From NCBI RefSeq assembly GCF_023094165.1, contig NZ_JALMDK010000004.1, forward strand, positions 496,001-560,000: 64,000 nt of DNA, in the 5' to 3' direction. The notes beneath the pieces were generated by a model. It worked only from the letters and a program-made list of their open reading frames with translations, had not been told where the DNA came from and made no database searches. Positions 8,479-17,506 of the stretch are shown here, piece by piece (the stretch's first letter is position 1; the number at the start of each line of letters is the position of its first letter). The stretch comes from Crossiella sp. S99.2 (GTDB taxonomy: Bacteria; Actinomycetota; Actinomycetes; Mycobacteriales; Pseudonocardiaceae). The position numbers were made by a program, and so were the translations under genes.

Positions 8479-9368
8479 TCTCCGCGTTGCTGTGGGGCGC
8501 TGGGCTTGGGGTTGGGCTGTGGGCACTGGTGGTCTATCTGTTCCCACCGCGGCCACCCCTGCGCACCCTGGTCGCGAGTCTCCACGCGACGTCCACGCCG
8601 CCACCGATCCTCACCGCGGACTCCAACAGCTGGGCACTGCGGGTCGGCAAACCGTTCATCAAGTCACTGGCTGCTCTTGGGCTGCCGAACCGCAAGCTGC
8701 GCAATGACCTCGCGGTCACCGGAAGGAGTGTCGAGCGCCACTTGGCGGAGAAGGCAGTCTTGGCGTTGACCGGGTTGTTGCTGCCACTGTTGACACAACT
8801 GACGCTCATCCTCGCCGAGGTCAGTCCGGGCTGGACAATCCCGGCGGTCGCGAGTCTCCTCCTCGCCCTGGGCGGATTCCTCCTGCCGGATATCACGGTC
8901 CGGCAGGAAGCCGAGCGACGGCGCGCAACGTTCCGGCTTGCCCTGTCGGCCTACCTCAACCTGATCCGGGTCCTGCTGGCCGGCGGCGCCGGGGTCGACG
9001 GCGCCCTGTCCGACGCGGTCGTCGTCGGTCGCGGCTGGGCATTCCAGCAACTGCGCCAAGCTCTGATCACTGCCCGCATCACCCGCGTCACCCCCTGGGT
9101 CACCCTGGGGCGGCTCGGAGCCGAACTCGATGTGCACCAGCTGTCCGAACTCGCGGCCTCAGTCAGCCTTGCCAGCGCTGAAGGCTCCCGGGTGCGGGCC
9201 AGTCTCGCCGCGAAGGCCGCCGCGTTGCGCACCCGCGAACTCACCAACGCCGAAGCCGAAGCTCTGTCAGCTACCGAACGCATGAGCCTTCCCGTGGTGA
9301 TGCTGTTCGGCGGATTCCTTGTATTCATTGGATTTCCCGCACTCATGAGCGTGCTGGGAGGGTTGTGA
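8475..9368 (+). CDS. tadC: TadC-like inner membrane platform protein (T2SS F domain)
   Basis: The gene encodes 297 residues, starting at a GTG in GTGA overlap with tadB. An N-terminal membrane helix is followed by helices at residues ~95-140, a cytoplasmic T2SSF domain containing RLALSAYLNLIRVLLAGGAG, and a C-terminal membrane hairpin ending in FGGFLVFIGFPALMSVL. The motif 'AY....R..LAGG.....AL' is characteristic of TadC. It pairs with TadB as the platform for the Flp pilus. Confidence 0.85.
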   Translation: MISALLWGAGLGVGLWALVVYLFPPRPPLRTLVASLHATSTPPPILTADSNSWALRVGKPFIKSLAALGLPNRKLRNDLAVTGRSVERHLAEKAVLALTGLLLPLLTQLTLILAEVSPGWTIPAVASLLLALGGFLLPDITVRQEAERRRATFRLALSAYLNLIRVLLAGGAGVDGALSDAVVVGRGWAFQQLRQALITARITRVTPWVTLGRLGAELDVHQLSELAASVSLASAEGSRVRASLAAKAAALRTRELTNAEAEALSATERMSLPVVMLFGGFLVFIGFPALMSVLGGL

Positions 9369-9417
9369 GTTCCACCAGAACAGTCCACACCGGACTGCGA
9401 ACCGCAGGGAGAAGTCG

Positions 9418-9603
9418 ATGTTCACCGAAGTTCACATCCTCAGCGCCCGCATCCGGGCCGAGCTGGAGCGGCTGCGCCGCGACGAGGCGGGTTACTCGAC
9501 CGAGGCGGTCGTGGTCACCGCTTTGCTCGCGGCCCTGGCCATCGCGGTCATCGCGATCATCGTCATCAAGGTCACCCAGAAGGCCAAAGGAATCAACCTG
9601 TAG
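9418..9603 (+). CDS. Flp-type pilin (class III signal peptide)
   Basis: The gene encodes 61 residues. ATG 9418 has GGGAG upstream. A basic N-terminus ends in RRDEAG, followed by YSTEAVVVTALLAALAIAVI, a single hydrophobic helix, and a short tail, KAKGINL. This matches a prepilin cut after the Gly by the peptidase at 2102-2740. The usual Glu at mature position +5 is at +4 here (G|YSTE), a small departure from the Flp consensus. Its position after TadC and its size support it as the structural pilin of the Tad apparatus. Confidence 0.75.
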   Translation: MFTEVHILSARIRAELERLRRDEAGYSTEAVVVTALLAALAIAVIAIIVIKVTQKAKGINL

Positions 9604-9616
9604 GCCGGTGACCACG

Positions 9617-10096
9617 ATGCCTCGACGCCCTAGCCAACCAGTCACGCCGAACACGCGCGATCGTCCACACCGGACACGTGTGCGGACCGCACTGCGCCGA
9701 CTGCGGACGGATCAACGTGGCGCCGGAACGGTCGAACTCGTCATCGCCACGCCACTGCTGTTACTGCTGATCCTGATGATCGCGCAGTTCGCGCTCTACC
9801 TGCACGCCACCCACATCGCCCAGGCCGCCGCAGCAGAAGCCCTGTCCGCGGCACGGGTATCCGGTGGCAGCGCAGCCGCGGGCAGTTCAGCGGGGCGACG
9901 TGTCCTCGCGCGGCTGGGAAGCGGCCCGCTGCGCGCGACCTCGATCGATGTCCAGCGGAGCAGCGCCCAAGCCTCGGTGACGATCACTGGGTCCGTGATC
10001 AACCTCATCCCGTTCGTTGCCTTCACGATTCATACCGAAGCCGTTGGGCCCGTTGAGAAACTCACCTCACCGACCAGCACCGGAGCGGGGCCATGA
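9617..10096 (+). CDS. TadE-like pseudopilin
   Basis: The gene encodes 159 residues. ATG 9617 is preferred because GGTGA lies upstream; a GTG at 9608 is an alternative. After a basic leader comes RTDQRGAGTVELVIATPLLL, a class III processing site (G|AGTVE) with Glu at +5 and a hydrophobic helix. The C-terminal domain (~100 residues) is Ala/Ser rich. TadE proteins are minor pilins processed by the prepilin peptidase. It overlaps the next gene by 4 nt. Confidence 0.8.
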   Translation: MPRRPSQPVTPNTRDRPHRTRVRTALRRLRTDQRGAGTVELVIATPLLLLLILMIAQFALYLHATHIAQAAAAEALSAARVSGGSAAAGSSAGRRVLARLGSGPLRATSIDVQRSSAQASVTITGSVINLIPFVAFTIHTEAVGPVEKLTSPTSTGAGP

Positions 10097-10590
10097 CCGC
10101 AGCCTGCGAACCCCGCCCCCGGGCGGTATCGGTGCGAACCCGGTTTCGTGCGCTGCGTCGCGAGGAACGGGGTTCGGCCGCGGCCGAACTCACTCTGCTC
10201 ACTCCACTGCTGGTCCTGCTGTTGTTGTTCGTTGTCCTGTGTGGACGCGTGGCGAGCACCAAACTGCGGATCAACGACGTTGCCCACCAAGCCGCTCGCG
10301 CCGCCACCCTGGCTCGCACCCCGTCGCAAGCCACCGCCGACGCCCAGGCCACCGCCAGCGCGGCCTTGGCATCGGCCGGGATCACCTGCCAATCGCTGTC
10401 GGTCTCCACCGACACCCAGGGACTCAAGCCCGGTTCCACGGTAACCGTGACCGTCTCGTGCAGCGTCGGACTCGGCGACCTGATCATGCTCGGTGTTCCC
10501 GGCTCGCGCACCTTCCAGTCGAGTTTCTCCTCACCGGTCGACGTGTGGCGCGGCACGTCCTCGCGGGCCCAAGCAGGAGGTGCGGAATGA
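10093..10590 (+). CDS. TadE-like pseudopilin, second copy
   Basis: The gene encodes 165 residues with an ATGA overlap at both ends. The prepilin site is REERGSAAAELTLLTPLLVL (G|SAAAE, Glu at +5), followed by one hydrophobic helix. The mature domain has two cysteines, in GITCQSL and VSCSVG, which could form a disulphide outside the cell. It is paralogous in layout to the preceding TadE-like gene and is probably a minor pilin. Confidence 0.8.
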   Translation: MTAACEPRPRAVSVRTRFRALRREERGSAAAELTLLTPLLVLLLLFVVLCGRVASTKLRINDVAHQAARAATLARTPSQATADAQATASAALASAGITCQSLSVSTDTQGLKPGSTVTVTVSCSVGLGDLIMLGVPGSRTFQSSFSSPVDVWRGTSSRAQAGGAE

Positions 10591-11033
10591 CGGTGACAGT
10601 ATCGACGCGCCACCGAGCGCGATGGCTGCGCCACGACGAGGACGGCCGGGTGACCGCGTTCGTCATCGTCATGGTCACCGCGGTCCTGCTGTTCGCCGGC
10701 CTCACTCTTGACGGCGGCCTTGCCCTGGCAGCCAAGGTCCGCGCGTTGGGCGAAGCACAGGAAGCCGCACGGGCCGGTGCCCAGGAGATCGATCTGGCCG
10801 CCTACCGCGCCAACGGCACCCTGCGACTGGCACCCCGCCAGGCGAGCGCTGCCGCGCATGCCTACCTCGCCGCCGCTGGCCACAGCGGCACTGTGTCCGT
10901 CGCAGGCAACACGGTCAACGTGACCGTCCTCGTCAGTCAAGCCACGCAGCTACTCGGCCTGGTCGGCATCGACTCGATAACCGTCACCGGCACAGGCCAA
11001 GCCGAGCCACTACGCGGAAGATCCGGACCGTAA
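10587..11033 (+). CDS. TadG-like pilus assembly protein
   Basis: The gene encodes 148 residues with an ATGA overlap to the previous gene. A basic leader ending DEDGRVTAFVIVMVTAVLLF forms a membrane anchor of the Tad 'TadG/Flp' kind, in which the +5 Glu is replaced. The remainder is a short domain, KVRALGEAQEAARAGAQEID, seen in actinobacterial pilus assembly proteins. The large von Willebrand factor A domain of proteobacterial TadG is missing. It is likely envelope-anchored and acts with the two TadE-like proteins. Confidence 0.7.
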   Translation: MTVTVSTRHRARWLRHDEDGRVTAFVIVMVTAVLLFAGLTLDGGLALAAKVRALGEAQEAARAGAQEIDLAAYRANGTLRLAPRQASAAAHAYLAAAGHSGTVSVAGNTVNVTVLVSQATQLLGLVGIDSITVTGTGQAEPLRGRSGP

Positions 11034-11087
11034 TCCCTTGACCCCGCGCCACCGCTCGAACCAGGCGCGGCAGTGGAGAAGGAGAGC

Positions 11088-11558
11088 ATGATGGGGACGA
11101 TTGAGGAGATCGAACGGCGCATCGAGGAAGCCGACGCCGCTCGTAGCGCGAGGAGAACCGCCGCAGCGAAACGGGTCGGCGAGCTAGCCCACCAGCGCGC
11201 CGCCGTCGCCGAGCGACTGGCCGACATCGAGCGGGACCTCGGCGAGGTGCTCGCTGAGTCCAGTGACATCATCGAGATCGACGAACTGGCCCGGTTCACC
11301 GAGGTACCGGTCGCGGATCTCACACGATGGCTGGACTGCCGCAAGACGGGCCGCGTCAAACGCAAGCGGTCCAACGCTGGCGCACCCGCCACGAAGAAGG
11401 ACCCGAGCCGAGGCCCTGCCGCGGCAGGGACCTCGGCGGCAGGTCAGGCATCCACACTGCCCGCGTCCGCTGAACCTCGCGCAGACACCGTGCACACGCC
11501 GGTGCGGATGGCGGCGGCGCGATCCGACTCGGTCGTTCTGCCTGGGCTGCGGCAGTGA
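11088..11558 (+). CDS. Coiled-coil protein of unknown function in the Tad operon
   Basis: The gene encodes 156 residues. ATG 11088 (tandem with ATG 11091) follows GAAGGAGA. The N-terminal 60 residues form a charged coiled coil (EEIERRIEEADAARSARR). A short helix-turn-helix-like patch, DELARFTEVPVADLTRWL, comes next, then a basic, disordered Ala/Pro tail. The order suggests a small DNA- or partner-binding adaptor. Its stop overlaps the LysM-BTAD gene (GTGA), so the two are likely translated together and could work as a regulatory pair. I do not recognise a named family. Confidence 0.6.
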   Translation: MMGTIEEIERRIEEADAARSARRTAAAKRVGELAHQRAAVAERLADIERDLGEVLAESSDIIEIDELARFTEVPVADLTRWLDCRKTGRVKRKRSNAGAPATKKDPSRGPAAAGTSAAGQASTLPASAEPRADTVHTPVRMAAARSDSVVLPGLRQ

Positions 11559-14521
11559 GTCCGGCCGCCTCCGGCCCGCGAGCCTCCGATGCCGAACGGG
11601 GGACAAGGCGTCACCACGCTGGGTGGGTGCTGGTCGTCGCGCTCCGGTTCGTCGGCCGGATGCTGCGTGGACTACTCGCCGCCGCCGTGTTGTTGGCTCT
11701 TCTAGCCGGCCTCCCCTGGGCACTGGTGCACCTCGTGGGCTGGCCACTGCCTGACCACGTCCCAACCTGGGACGAAGCCGAGGCCACCCTGCTCGGCCCG
11801 ATGAGCGCGCGGTTCCTGCTCAACACCCTGGCATGCCTGTGCTGGATCGTGTGGTTCCTCTTCACCATCGACATCACCCGCTGCGCCGTCGACGCGGCCC
11901 GCGGCATCACCTGGCCGGCAGTCCGGCCGACCGGACCCCTGCGCGGGCTCGCCGCCGCGCTGGTCGGGACCATCGTGCTCACCTTGCTCAGCAACCGAAC
12001 CTCGGCCGCGCCGCCGGCCACCGCGGCCGTGCTCACCGGCGACCTGACACCGGTCGCGGTCACGGCCCCGCTTCATCCCGGCCCGCCCCAGCCTTCGGCC
12101 ACCGTCCAGCAGCGGGACACGATGACCCTCGACTGGTCGGCGCCCGCGCCGCCGGGGACGGTGAAGGCCACCGAGGAGGTCCGCCTCCCGCACATCCAGG
12201 GCGCGACCGTGGTCTACGACAGCCTCTGGCGGATCGCCGATCGGATGTTCGGCAACGGGAACCGCTGGCCCGAACTCTACAAACTGAACCACGGGGTGCT
12301 CCAACCCGATGAGCGAGTCCTGACCAAGCCCCACCTCGTCCGCCCTGGTTGGAAGATCACCGGCTACATCCCCTCGCCCGCACCGCCCGTCGCGCGGCCA
12401 CCCGACGGGCGGCAGCCAGCGGCCCCGCCTACCGAGCCGCCGAAGACCACGCCCCCACCGGCCAGCACACAGGCGCCAGTCGGCGATGCCGACTCCGCCG
12501 ATCACACGGACGAGCAGGACACCGCCCGGCAGCCCGGCCTGGACCTGCTGACCGGCGCCTTCGTCAGCATCCTGCTGGCCGGAGTGACCAGCGCCGCCGC
12601 GGTGTCCGTACGGATGTGGCGCCGCCGCCGCTACCGCATCGGCAGCGGCGACCGCTCCGACCTGTACCGTCCGATCGCGCCCGTGGTCCGTGCCCTGCGC
12701 ACCGCCCACGATCACCGTGGCCCAACCGGCCTGGACGAGGTCGAGGTCATCGAGGCGGCGCCACCGCCGCCGGCACGAATCTCTATCACCGGGACGGGCG
12801 CTGCCGAACTGGACGACGAGCCCGCTGCCGTGCCAGCACGGGTCGGCGTGCGCGCCGGATGCGAACTCGCGCTCAACCTCGCGAGCACCCGTGGGCTCGG
12901 CCTGCTCGGGCCGGGAGCGCCCGCCGCTGCCCGCGCACTCCTGCTGCACCTGCTGGCCCAGCACATCCAGGACGGCGAGCATGTCCGAGTCCTGCTGCCC
13001 GCCTCCGACCTGCTCACCATCTTCGACAGCGCCGACCCCGCACACCTGCCATCCACAGTCAGCGTGGTCGATTCCCTCGACACCGCCCTGGACGAGCTGG
13101 AGACCGAACTCCTCACCCGGACCCGAACCGTGATCGACGGGACCACTCCGCCGCGCCCGCCGGGCACGCTCGTCCTGCTCGGCAGCCCGGCCGCACATGC
13201 CGAGCGCCGGCTGCAAGCCGTCCTCGACAACGGCTCCTCCCTGGGCATGGCGGGCGTCCTCCTCGGCCAATGGCCTCCCGGCGCGACCGTCCGCGTCCGT
13301 CCGGACGGCACCGTCAGCGCGGCCAGCACCGGCCTCGACGCCAGCCTGGCCGAAACTCGTCTTTTCACCCTGCCAGCCACCGACGCCACCGAGCTGCTCA
13401 CGGTCCTTGGCGAGGCCGAAGGACCCGCCGACCCCACGGGGAAACCGGTTGACCGTCACGGTGAGCCATCGCCGACCGCCAGTGCCGCGCCCACCCGAGT
13501 CGATGTCAACGAGCCTCACCTCCCTGGCCAGGACGACACGTTCGAGAAACGCACGCGGCTCGAACTGACCGAACCGCCCAACACCACCGGGCTCACCGAT
13601 GCGAACCCGACACCGCGGCTGAGGGCACTCCGCGCACAGCCCCCGCCGGTCGGGACACCGCCCGACTCAGTAGTCCCGCCTGGTGCAGTCGACACCGACC
13701 GGAACGGCGTTCACCGCGGGACGCCCCAGGATGACGAGCTGGTGTCCGAGCCCGCTGTGACGCCACCTCTGGCTCTGCGCGTGCTCGGATGCGTCCAGCT
13801 GGTCCTGCTTGAAGACGGAGTTGGCCGGGACCTCACCGCGGCACTGACCCGCAAGCAACGCGAGGTGCTCGTCTACCTCGCGTTGCACCCCGATGGTGCG
13901 CGCCGGGATGCGGTCAGCGACGCCGTCTGGCCCGACAGCCCGATTTCTCGCCCCTTCAACAGCTTCCACAACGCACTGTCGATGTTGCGGCGAGCCCTGC
14001 ACCAGGCAACCCGCGGCGGCACAAGCGAGATCATCGTCCATGACGATGGCCGGTACCGGCTCGACACGAGCATCGTGACGACCGACTGCGGACGATTCCA
14101 GGCGGCGCTCAGCGCCCGTGGCAGCCCGAGGGACAGCGACTGCATCGACGCACTCCACCAGGCTGTCGCCCTCTACCACGGTCATCTGGCCGAGGACGTC
14201 TCCTCATGCTGGATCGAGCCCTACCGCGAAGCCGCCCGCCGCGATGTGCTCGACGCCCTCGGCATCCTCATTCGCGCCCACGCCGAGACCAAGCCGGACA
14301 CGATGCTCGACCTGTTGGAGAAGCTGCGCACCCTCGACCCGTACAACGAAGGTGTCTATCGCGACATCATCCGCACTCAAGCTCGGCTGGGCCGGCACGA
14401 AGCGATCGGGCGAACGCTGACGCTGCTGGTCACCACCTTCGACGAACTCGGCCAGCAACCGGGCCAGGACACGGTCAACCTGGCCGAGTTCCTGCGACGG
14501 CGCGGCACCGCCGCCAGCTGA
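11555..14521 (+). CDS. Membrane LysM-BTAD regulator (SARP-like C-terminus)
   Basis: The gene encodes 988 residues, starting at a GTG in overlap with the previous stop. The order is: two or three N-terminal membrane helices (residues ~25-150); a LysM-like domain containing YDSLWRIADRMFGNGNRW (~225-265); a Pro-rich linker; another membrane helix near 330-350; a nucleotide-binding-like region; and a C-terminal winged helix (LTRKQREVLVYLALHP) with a bacterial transcriptional activator domain ending RRRGTAAS. This is the actinobacterial BTAD-LysM type found with Tad or conjugation loci. It could sense the cell wall through LysM and control the operon, although a membrane-bound DNA-binding domain is unusual. 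Confidence 0.75.
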   Translation: MSPAASGPRASDAERGTRRHHAGWVLVVALRFVGRMLRGLLAAAVLLALLAGLPWALVHLVGWPLPDHVPTWDEAEATLLGPMSARFLLNTLACLCWIVWFLFTIDITRCAVDAARGITWPAVRPTGPLRGLAAALVGTIVLTLLSNRTSAAPPATAAVLTGDLTPVAVTAPLHPGPPQPSATVQQRDTMTLDWSAPAPPGTVKATEEVRLPHIQGATVVYDSLWRIADRMFGNGNRWPELYKLNHGVLQPDERVLTKPHLVRPGWKITGYIPSPAPPVARPPDGRQPAAPPTEPPKTTPPPASTQAPVGDADSADHTDEQDTARQPGLDLLTGAFVSILLAGVTSAAAVSVRMWRRRRYRIGSGDRSDLYRPIAPVVRALRTAHDHRGPTGLDEVEVIEAAPPPPARISITGTGAAELDDEPAAVPARVGVRAGCELALNLASTRGLGLLGPGAPAAARALLLHLLAQHIQDGEHVRVLLPASDLLTIFDSADPAHLPSTVSVVDSLDTALDELETELLTRTRTVIDGTTPPRPPGTLVLLGSPAAHAERRLQAVLDNGSSLGMAGVLLGQWPPGATVRVRPDGTVSAASTGLDASLAETRLFTLPATDATELLTVLGEAEGPADPTGKPVDRHGEPSPTASAAPTRVDVNEPHLPGQDDTFEKRTRLELTEPPNTTGLTDANPTPRLRALRAQPPPVGTPPDSVVPPGAVDTDRNGVHRGTPQDDELVSEPAVTPPLALRVLGCVQLVLLEDGVGRDLTAALTRKQREVLVYLALHPDGARRDAVSDAVWPDSPISRPFNSFHNALSMLRRALHQATRGGTSEIIVHDDGRYRLDTSIVTTDCGRFQAALSARGSPRDSDCIDALHQAVALYHGHLAEDVSSCWIEPYREAARRDVLDALGILIRAHAETKPDTMLDLLEKLRTLDPYNEGVYRDIIRTQARLGRHEAIGRTLTLLVTTFDELGQQPGQDTVNLAEFLRRRGTAAS

Positions 14522-14598
14522 CCATCCATGCTCTCGGGCGGGACGTCGTGCATGACCTCGACCGACACAGATCACGGTCGGTCACGTGTCGGCATAGG

Positions 14599-15125
14599 GT
14601 GAGCCTGGTGATTGACCAGATGACCGTGGAAGCGGCGGTCGCCGACGCTCGCCTTGCCGTCTTGGAGTTCGACGACGCTCGGGCATGGCTGGAACGTGCC
14701 CGGCAGAAGCCGCTGGAGCCGCTCGCGGCCGAGGTCTGGGTCACCGAACCGTCATACCGCCACATCCTGCTCGTGCGGCACCGCGTGCGCGGATGGGTAC
14801 CGCCTGGAGGCACGGTCGAGCCGGGCGAGACGCCGCGGGCAGCCGCGGCCCGTGAACTCGCGGAGGAGACCGGCGTGCCAGGTGAACTGCTGCCCGTCCC
14901 GGCCGCCGTCACCGTCTGCTCCTACCGCGCCACTGGTCGCCGACGCTGGGCCTGTCCTACGTCGCCATCATCAGCCGCGAGGTGCCGCTCGGTGGGGAAA
15001 GCGGCCAGCCTCCGAAGTGGTTCAACCTGGAGGAGGACTGGAGCAGTGCCTTCCCCGAGGACCGCCACCGCATCAGCGCGTACGTGCGCCGACTGGCGAC
15101 GGAGTACCCGTTCAGTGCCCGCTGA
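14599..15125 (+). pseudogene. Nudix hydrolase gene disrupted by a 1-nt frameshift
   Basis: From the GTG at 14599 (or 14608) the frame encodes an N-terminal helical region and a perfect Nudix box, GGTVEPGETPRAAAAREL followed by AEETGV. After SYRA (about 14930) the frame turns to Arg/Ser-rich nonsense. A neighbouring frame continues the protein naturally with SPTLGLSYVAIISREVPLGG and an end of YVRRLATEYPFSAR at TGA 15123-15125. Inserting one G in GCCACTGG restores RADWSPTLGLSY, so one base is missing near 14932-14937. It is either a genuine inactivation or a sequencing error. Intact homologues would be Mg-dependent pyrophosphohydrolases. Confidence 0.75.
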
Positions 15126-15916
15126 CGTCTGCCGCCAGGGCGGAAACCGAGTCCGGGTAGAGCCTGGCCCTCACACCGTCTGCCCCGCAACATCACGAGC
15201 AGAAAACCCCGGCCAAGTTCGAAGAGCCCCTTTGTGTCAACGAAACTCGCCACGGTGATGCCGTCGCCAAGACATTTTCATCAACCGTGTACCATGACCC
15301 GACAACCCTCGGCGCTATCCGAAAAACGGAAACCGACGGGCACTGAATCACGTTTGGTCCAATCACCATGAGCATTCTCCGCCACGGTCAGTCCGGCAGC
15401 GCCCAGCAGGAAGCTGCAGTCCCATCTTCGAACGGGTTCAAGCGCCAGGCAGAGCTGACATGTCGCCAACACCACACGAACGGCACAATATCAACACCAG
15501 CCGCGAGAACCTACAACTCAGCCTGCCTACCAATGCCCCTTCCCATCCGATTACCGATCCGCCTACCCACTAGAGCAGCAGGAGCGATCGAGCCTATTCG
15601 CGCAGGCCAAGAGCTTCCACGCCCTACCCATGCACCCCCCGACTTGGATGCCGGCAGGCAAATGAACAGACGGGCCGGGCGCGCCAGGAGATCTGGGCCA
15701 CTCACCACTATCGCTCTCCACTTTTCGCAAACAATCGCCACACGAAGACCCATGCTCATTGAATTCTTTCCATTTCACCCTTGATCCCCCATTGCGAACT
15801 ATTCCCTATCTTGATCTTGATTCATCACCGAAAACGAGACCTACTGAAGATCGATTTCACCAGCCGGCGCATCTGTCGATCAATACAGAAATGGGCCATA
15901 AATTCGACAAGACCTC

Positions 15917-15944
15917 TTGATTCAGGACCACAAGAGAGTAGAAT
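15917..15944 (+). promoter_or_regulatory. Promoter for the 16026-18805 gene group
   Basis: TTGATT at 15917-15922 and TAGAAT at 15939-15944 are separated by 16 nt and lie in an AT-rich stretch, a good housekeeping-type promoter for an actinomycete. Predicted transcription would start near 15951, about 75 nt before the ATG at 16026. The start point coincides with the palindrome at 15949-15961. Confidence 0.5.
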
Positions 15945-15948
15945 CAGA

Positions 15949-15961
15949 GTTGTCGGACAAC
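15949..15961. promoter_or_regulatory. Palindromic operator candidate GTTGTCGGACAAC
   Basis: A perfect palindrome, GTTGTC-G-GACAAC, lies at the predicted transcription start of the promoter just upstream. A repressor bound there would block initiation. No regulator for it is identified in the window. Confidence 0.4.
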
Positions 15962-16025
15962 GGGGCGGCACACCTCGAAATCCGATTCGGCAATCCGGCA
16001 TAGATCAACGAAAAGGTAGTCTGCC

Positions 16026-16826
16026 ATGACTATTCTTGAAACGTCCGTGTCGCGCTTTTCGCTCACGGTGGATGTATCCGACACAGTCGCCGTCATGATC
16101 GATAACGCAGACACCCCGTGGGGCCGACGGCTGCACGAGGCGTTGGCGTTGGCGACCTCCGCCGACACCGCCTACGCGGTCACCCCGTATGTGAGCGTCG
16201 GCCTGGACGACTTCCGACCCGATGCCCCGCAACGGCCGGACCGGCCCGACGTGGCCGACTGTCACGTCTCCGGGGTGCTCGGCAAACTTGCGGCCGCAAG
16301 ATACCTCACCGCACGCACCGAACTCCGCGAGTCCTCATCGGAAAGTTATCTCTCCGACGGGCGCACCGTGACGAGCGTGGCAGTGCACCGGCCGTTCGCG
16401 CTGGTCGAGGTCGACTACTGGTTGCGCCGGGATGCCAACCGTCCTACAAGCCAGTACGGCTACGCCTACGCCCGTCGGTGGGAGATCAGCCACCGTTCCC
16501 ACATCGTGCCCGCCGGCTTGTACCTGATCGGCGAAACCGGCGACCACGTGCCGAGGTTGACCGGCGTCGCCGGTGTCGAGGCGAACCGCACCGACCTGGT
16601 GTCGCACTTGTTCGACCTTGAGGGATTTGGGGCCAGCACCTGCGACGCGGACTGCGACGCCTGCGGCGCCCAGTGGCGAGCTGAGTGCGGCTCCTGGCAC
16701 TTCCGGGCTGAGGACTGCCCCACCGACGCGTGGTACTTCGACGACGCTGCCGGTATCGACGACACCACAGGCACAATCGCGTGCCCGGCATGCCGAGCCG
16801 GTCGAGTCGGCTTCGCCATCTCCTGA
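16026..16826 (+). CDS. Hypothetical protein with C-terminal Cys-rich zinc-ribbon-like segment
   Basis: The gene encodes 266 residues. ATG 16026 follows AAAAGG. I do not recognise the family. The N-terminal ~190 residues are acidic and mixed alpha/beta without a known motif. Residues ~200-260 contain clustered cysteines: CDADCDACG, an AECG, a further Cys in the AEDCP segment and finally ACPACRAG, consistent with one or two zinc-binding knuckles. It begins the group that leads to the sliding clamp gene and has its own promoter. Similar Cys-rich proteins of actinomycete plasmids are uncharacterised. A nucleic-acid-binding role is only a guess. Confidence 0.6.
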   Translation: MTILETSVSRFSLTVDVSDTVAVMIDNADTPWGRRLHEALALATSADTAYAVTPYVSVGLDDFRPDAPQRPDRPDVADCHVSGVLGKLAAARYLTARTELRESSSESYLSDGRTVTSVAVHRPFALVEVDYWLRRDANRPTSQYGYAYARRWEISHRSHIVPAGLYLIGETGDHVPRLTGVAGVEANRTDLVSHLFDLEGFGASTCDADCDACGAQWRAECGSWHFRAEDCPTDAWYFDDAAGIDDTTGTIACPACRAGRVGFAIS

Positions 16827-16919
16827 ACGGTCCCCGCGTCCGCGGCCGGCTCATACCGACGCGCCCACGGGCCTCTGGTCATCGAATCCTGTTCGTCTCG
16901 CGCCCTTGTGAGGTTTGTG

Positions 16920-17447
16920 ATGTTTGCTGCGCTCTTGGTCGACGGCACCCCCGCCGAACCCTGCGAGGACACCCCTGGCGCCGTGACTCTGGAGTTCGCC
17001 ACCGACACGGCCGCCACCCATCGGTGCCGCGCATGCGGTGAAGAGCTGCACAAAACCGTGTCCGGCTACGAAACCGACTTGGGCGAGACCGGGTGTCCCG
17101 ACTTCGAGCCGCACACCGACACCGGCCCCGAGTCCGGCGAAGGGCCGCACGATCCGGAACACATCCCAGTGTCCTGGTGCAACAGTGCCGCGGTGCACAC
17201 CGACGAGTCGCAGGACTCGGTCACGGTGTCCATTTCGGTCGGTGACCCCCGCGGCGCGTTCACCCTCACCATTCGCCGGATGCCCGATGACGTCGACTGT
17301 GGCCTTGCCGGCCACCTGATCATGCACACCCCCTACGCGGGGCAACCGTTGCCGCATATGGAACTCACGCCGTTGCATGACGGAACCTACGTCGTCGGCC
17401 CCTACACCCCGACGCAGCGCACGCACTCCGTTCCACCCGCGGCCTAA
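16920..17447 (+). CDS. Hypothetical Cys-containing acidic protein
   Basis: The gene encodes 175 residues. ATG 16920 is preferred because GTGAGG lies 6 nt upstream; a GTG at 16917 is a near-equal alternative. The N-terminal half has a CRACGEEL knuckle and further cysteines (PAEPCED, TGCPDFE). The middle is Asp/Glu/Pro rich, and the C-terminal part is beta-rich, with SVTVSISVGDPRGAFTLTIR. I cannot name a family. It lies between the Cys-rich protein at 16026 and dnaN, same strand, with gaps of 60-95 nt. Confidence 0.55.
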   Translation: MFAALLVDGTPAEPCEDTPGAVTLEFATDTAATHRCRACGEELHKTVSGYETDLGETGCPDFEPHTDTGPESGEGPHDPEHIPVSWCNSAAVHTDESQDSVTVSISVGDPRGAFTLTIRRMPDDVDCGLAGHLIMHTPYAGQPLPHMELTPLHDGTYVVGPYTPTQRTHSVPPAA

Positions 17448-17506
17448 CCCGCGTCGCAGACCCGCCACCGCCCACTGGCCATGACTGATCCACGGAGGTA
17501 CTCACG

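Larger units (their letters stand above)
15126..16025. other. Non-coding, AT-richer spacer of 0.9 kb
   Basis: No open frame here has the codon pattern of its neighbours. The longest ones (15368-15784 and 15781-16029, plus strand) have low GC3, low-complexity translations and no ribosome site. Base composition falls clearly towards 15780-15950. The right end holds a good promoter (15917-15944) and a palindrome at its start point. The rest shows short direct words (ATCCGATTACCGATCCG near 15546) but no large inverted repeat that would mark an origin. It may be a control or replication region, or the scar of lost genes. Confidence 0.5.

Noticed and set aside
15368..15784. 138-residue open frame in the spacer
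   Set aside because: Low GC3, proline/threonine-rich composition and no ribosome site.
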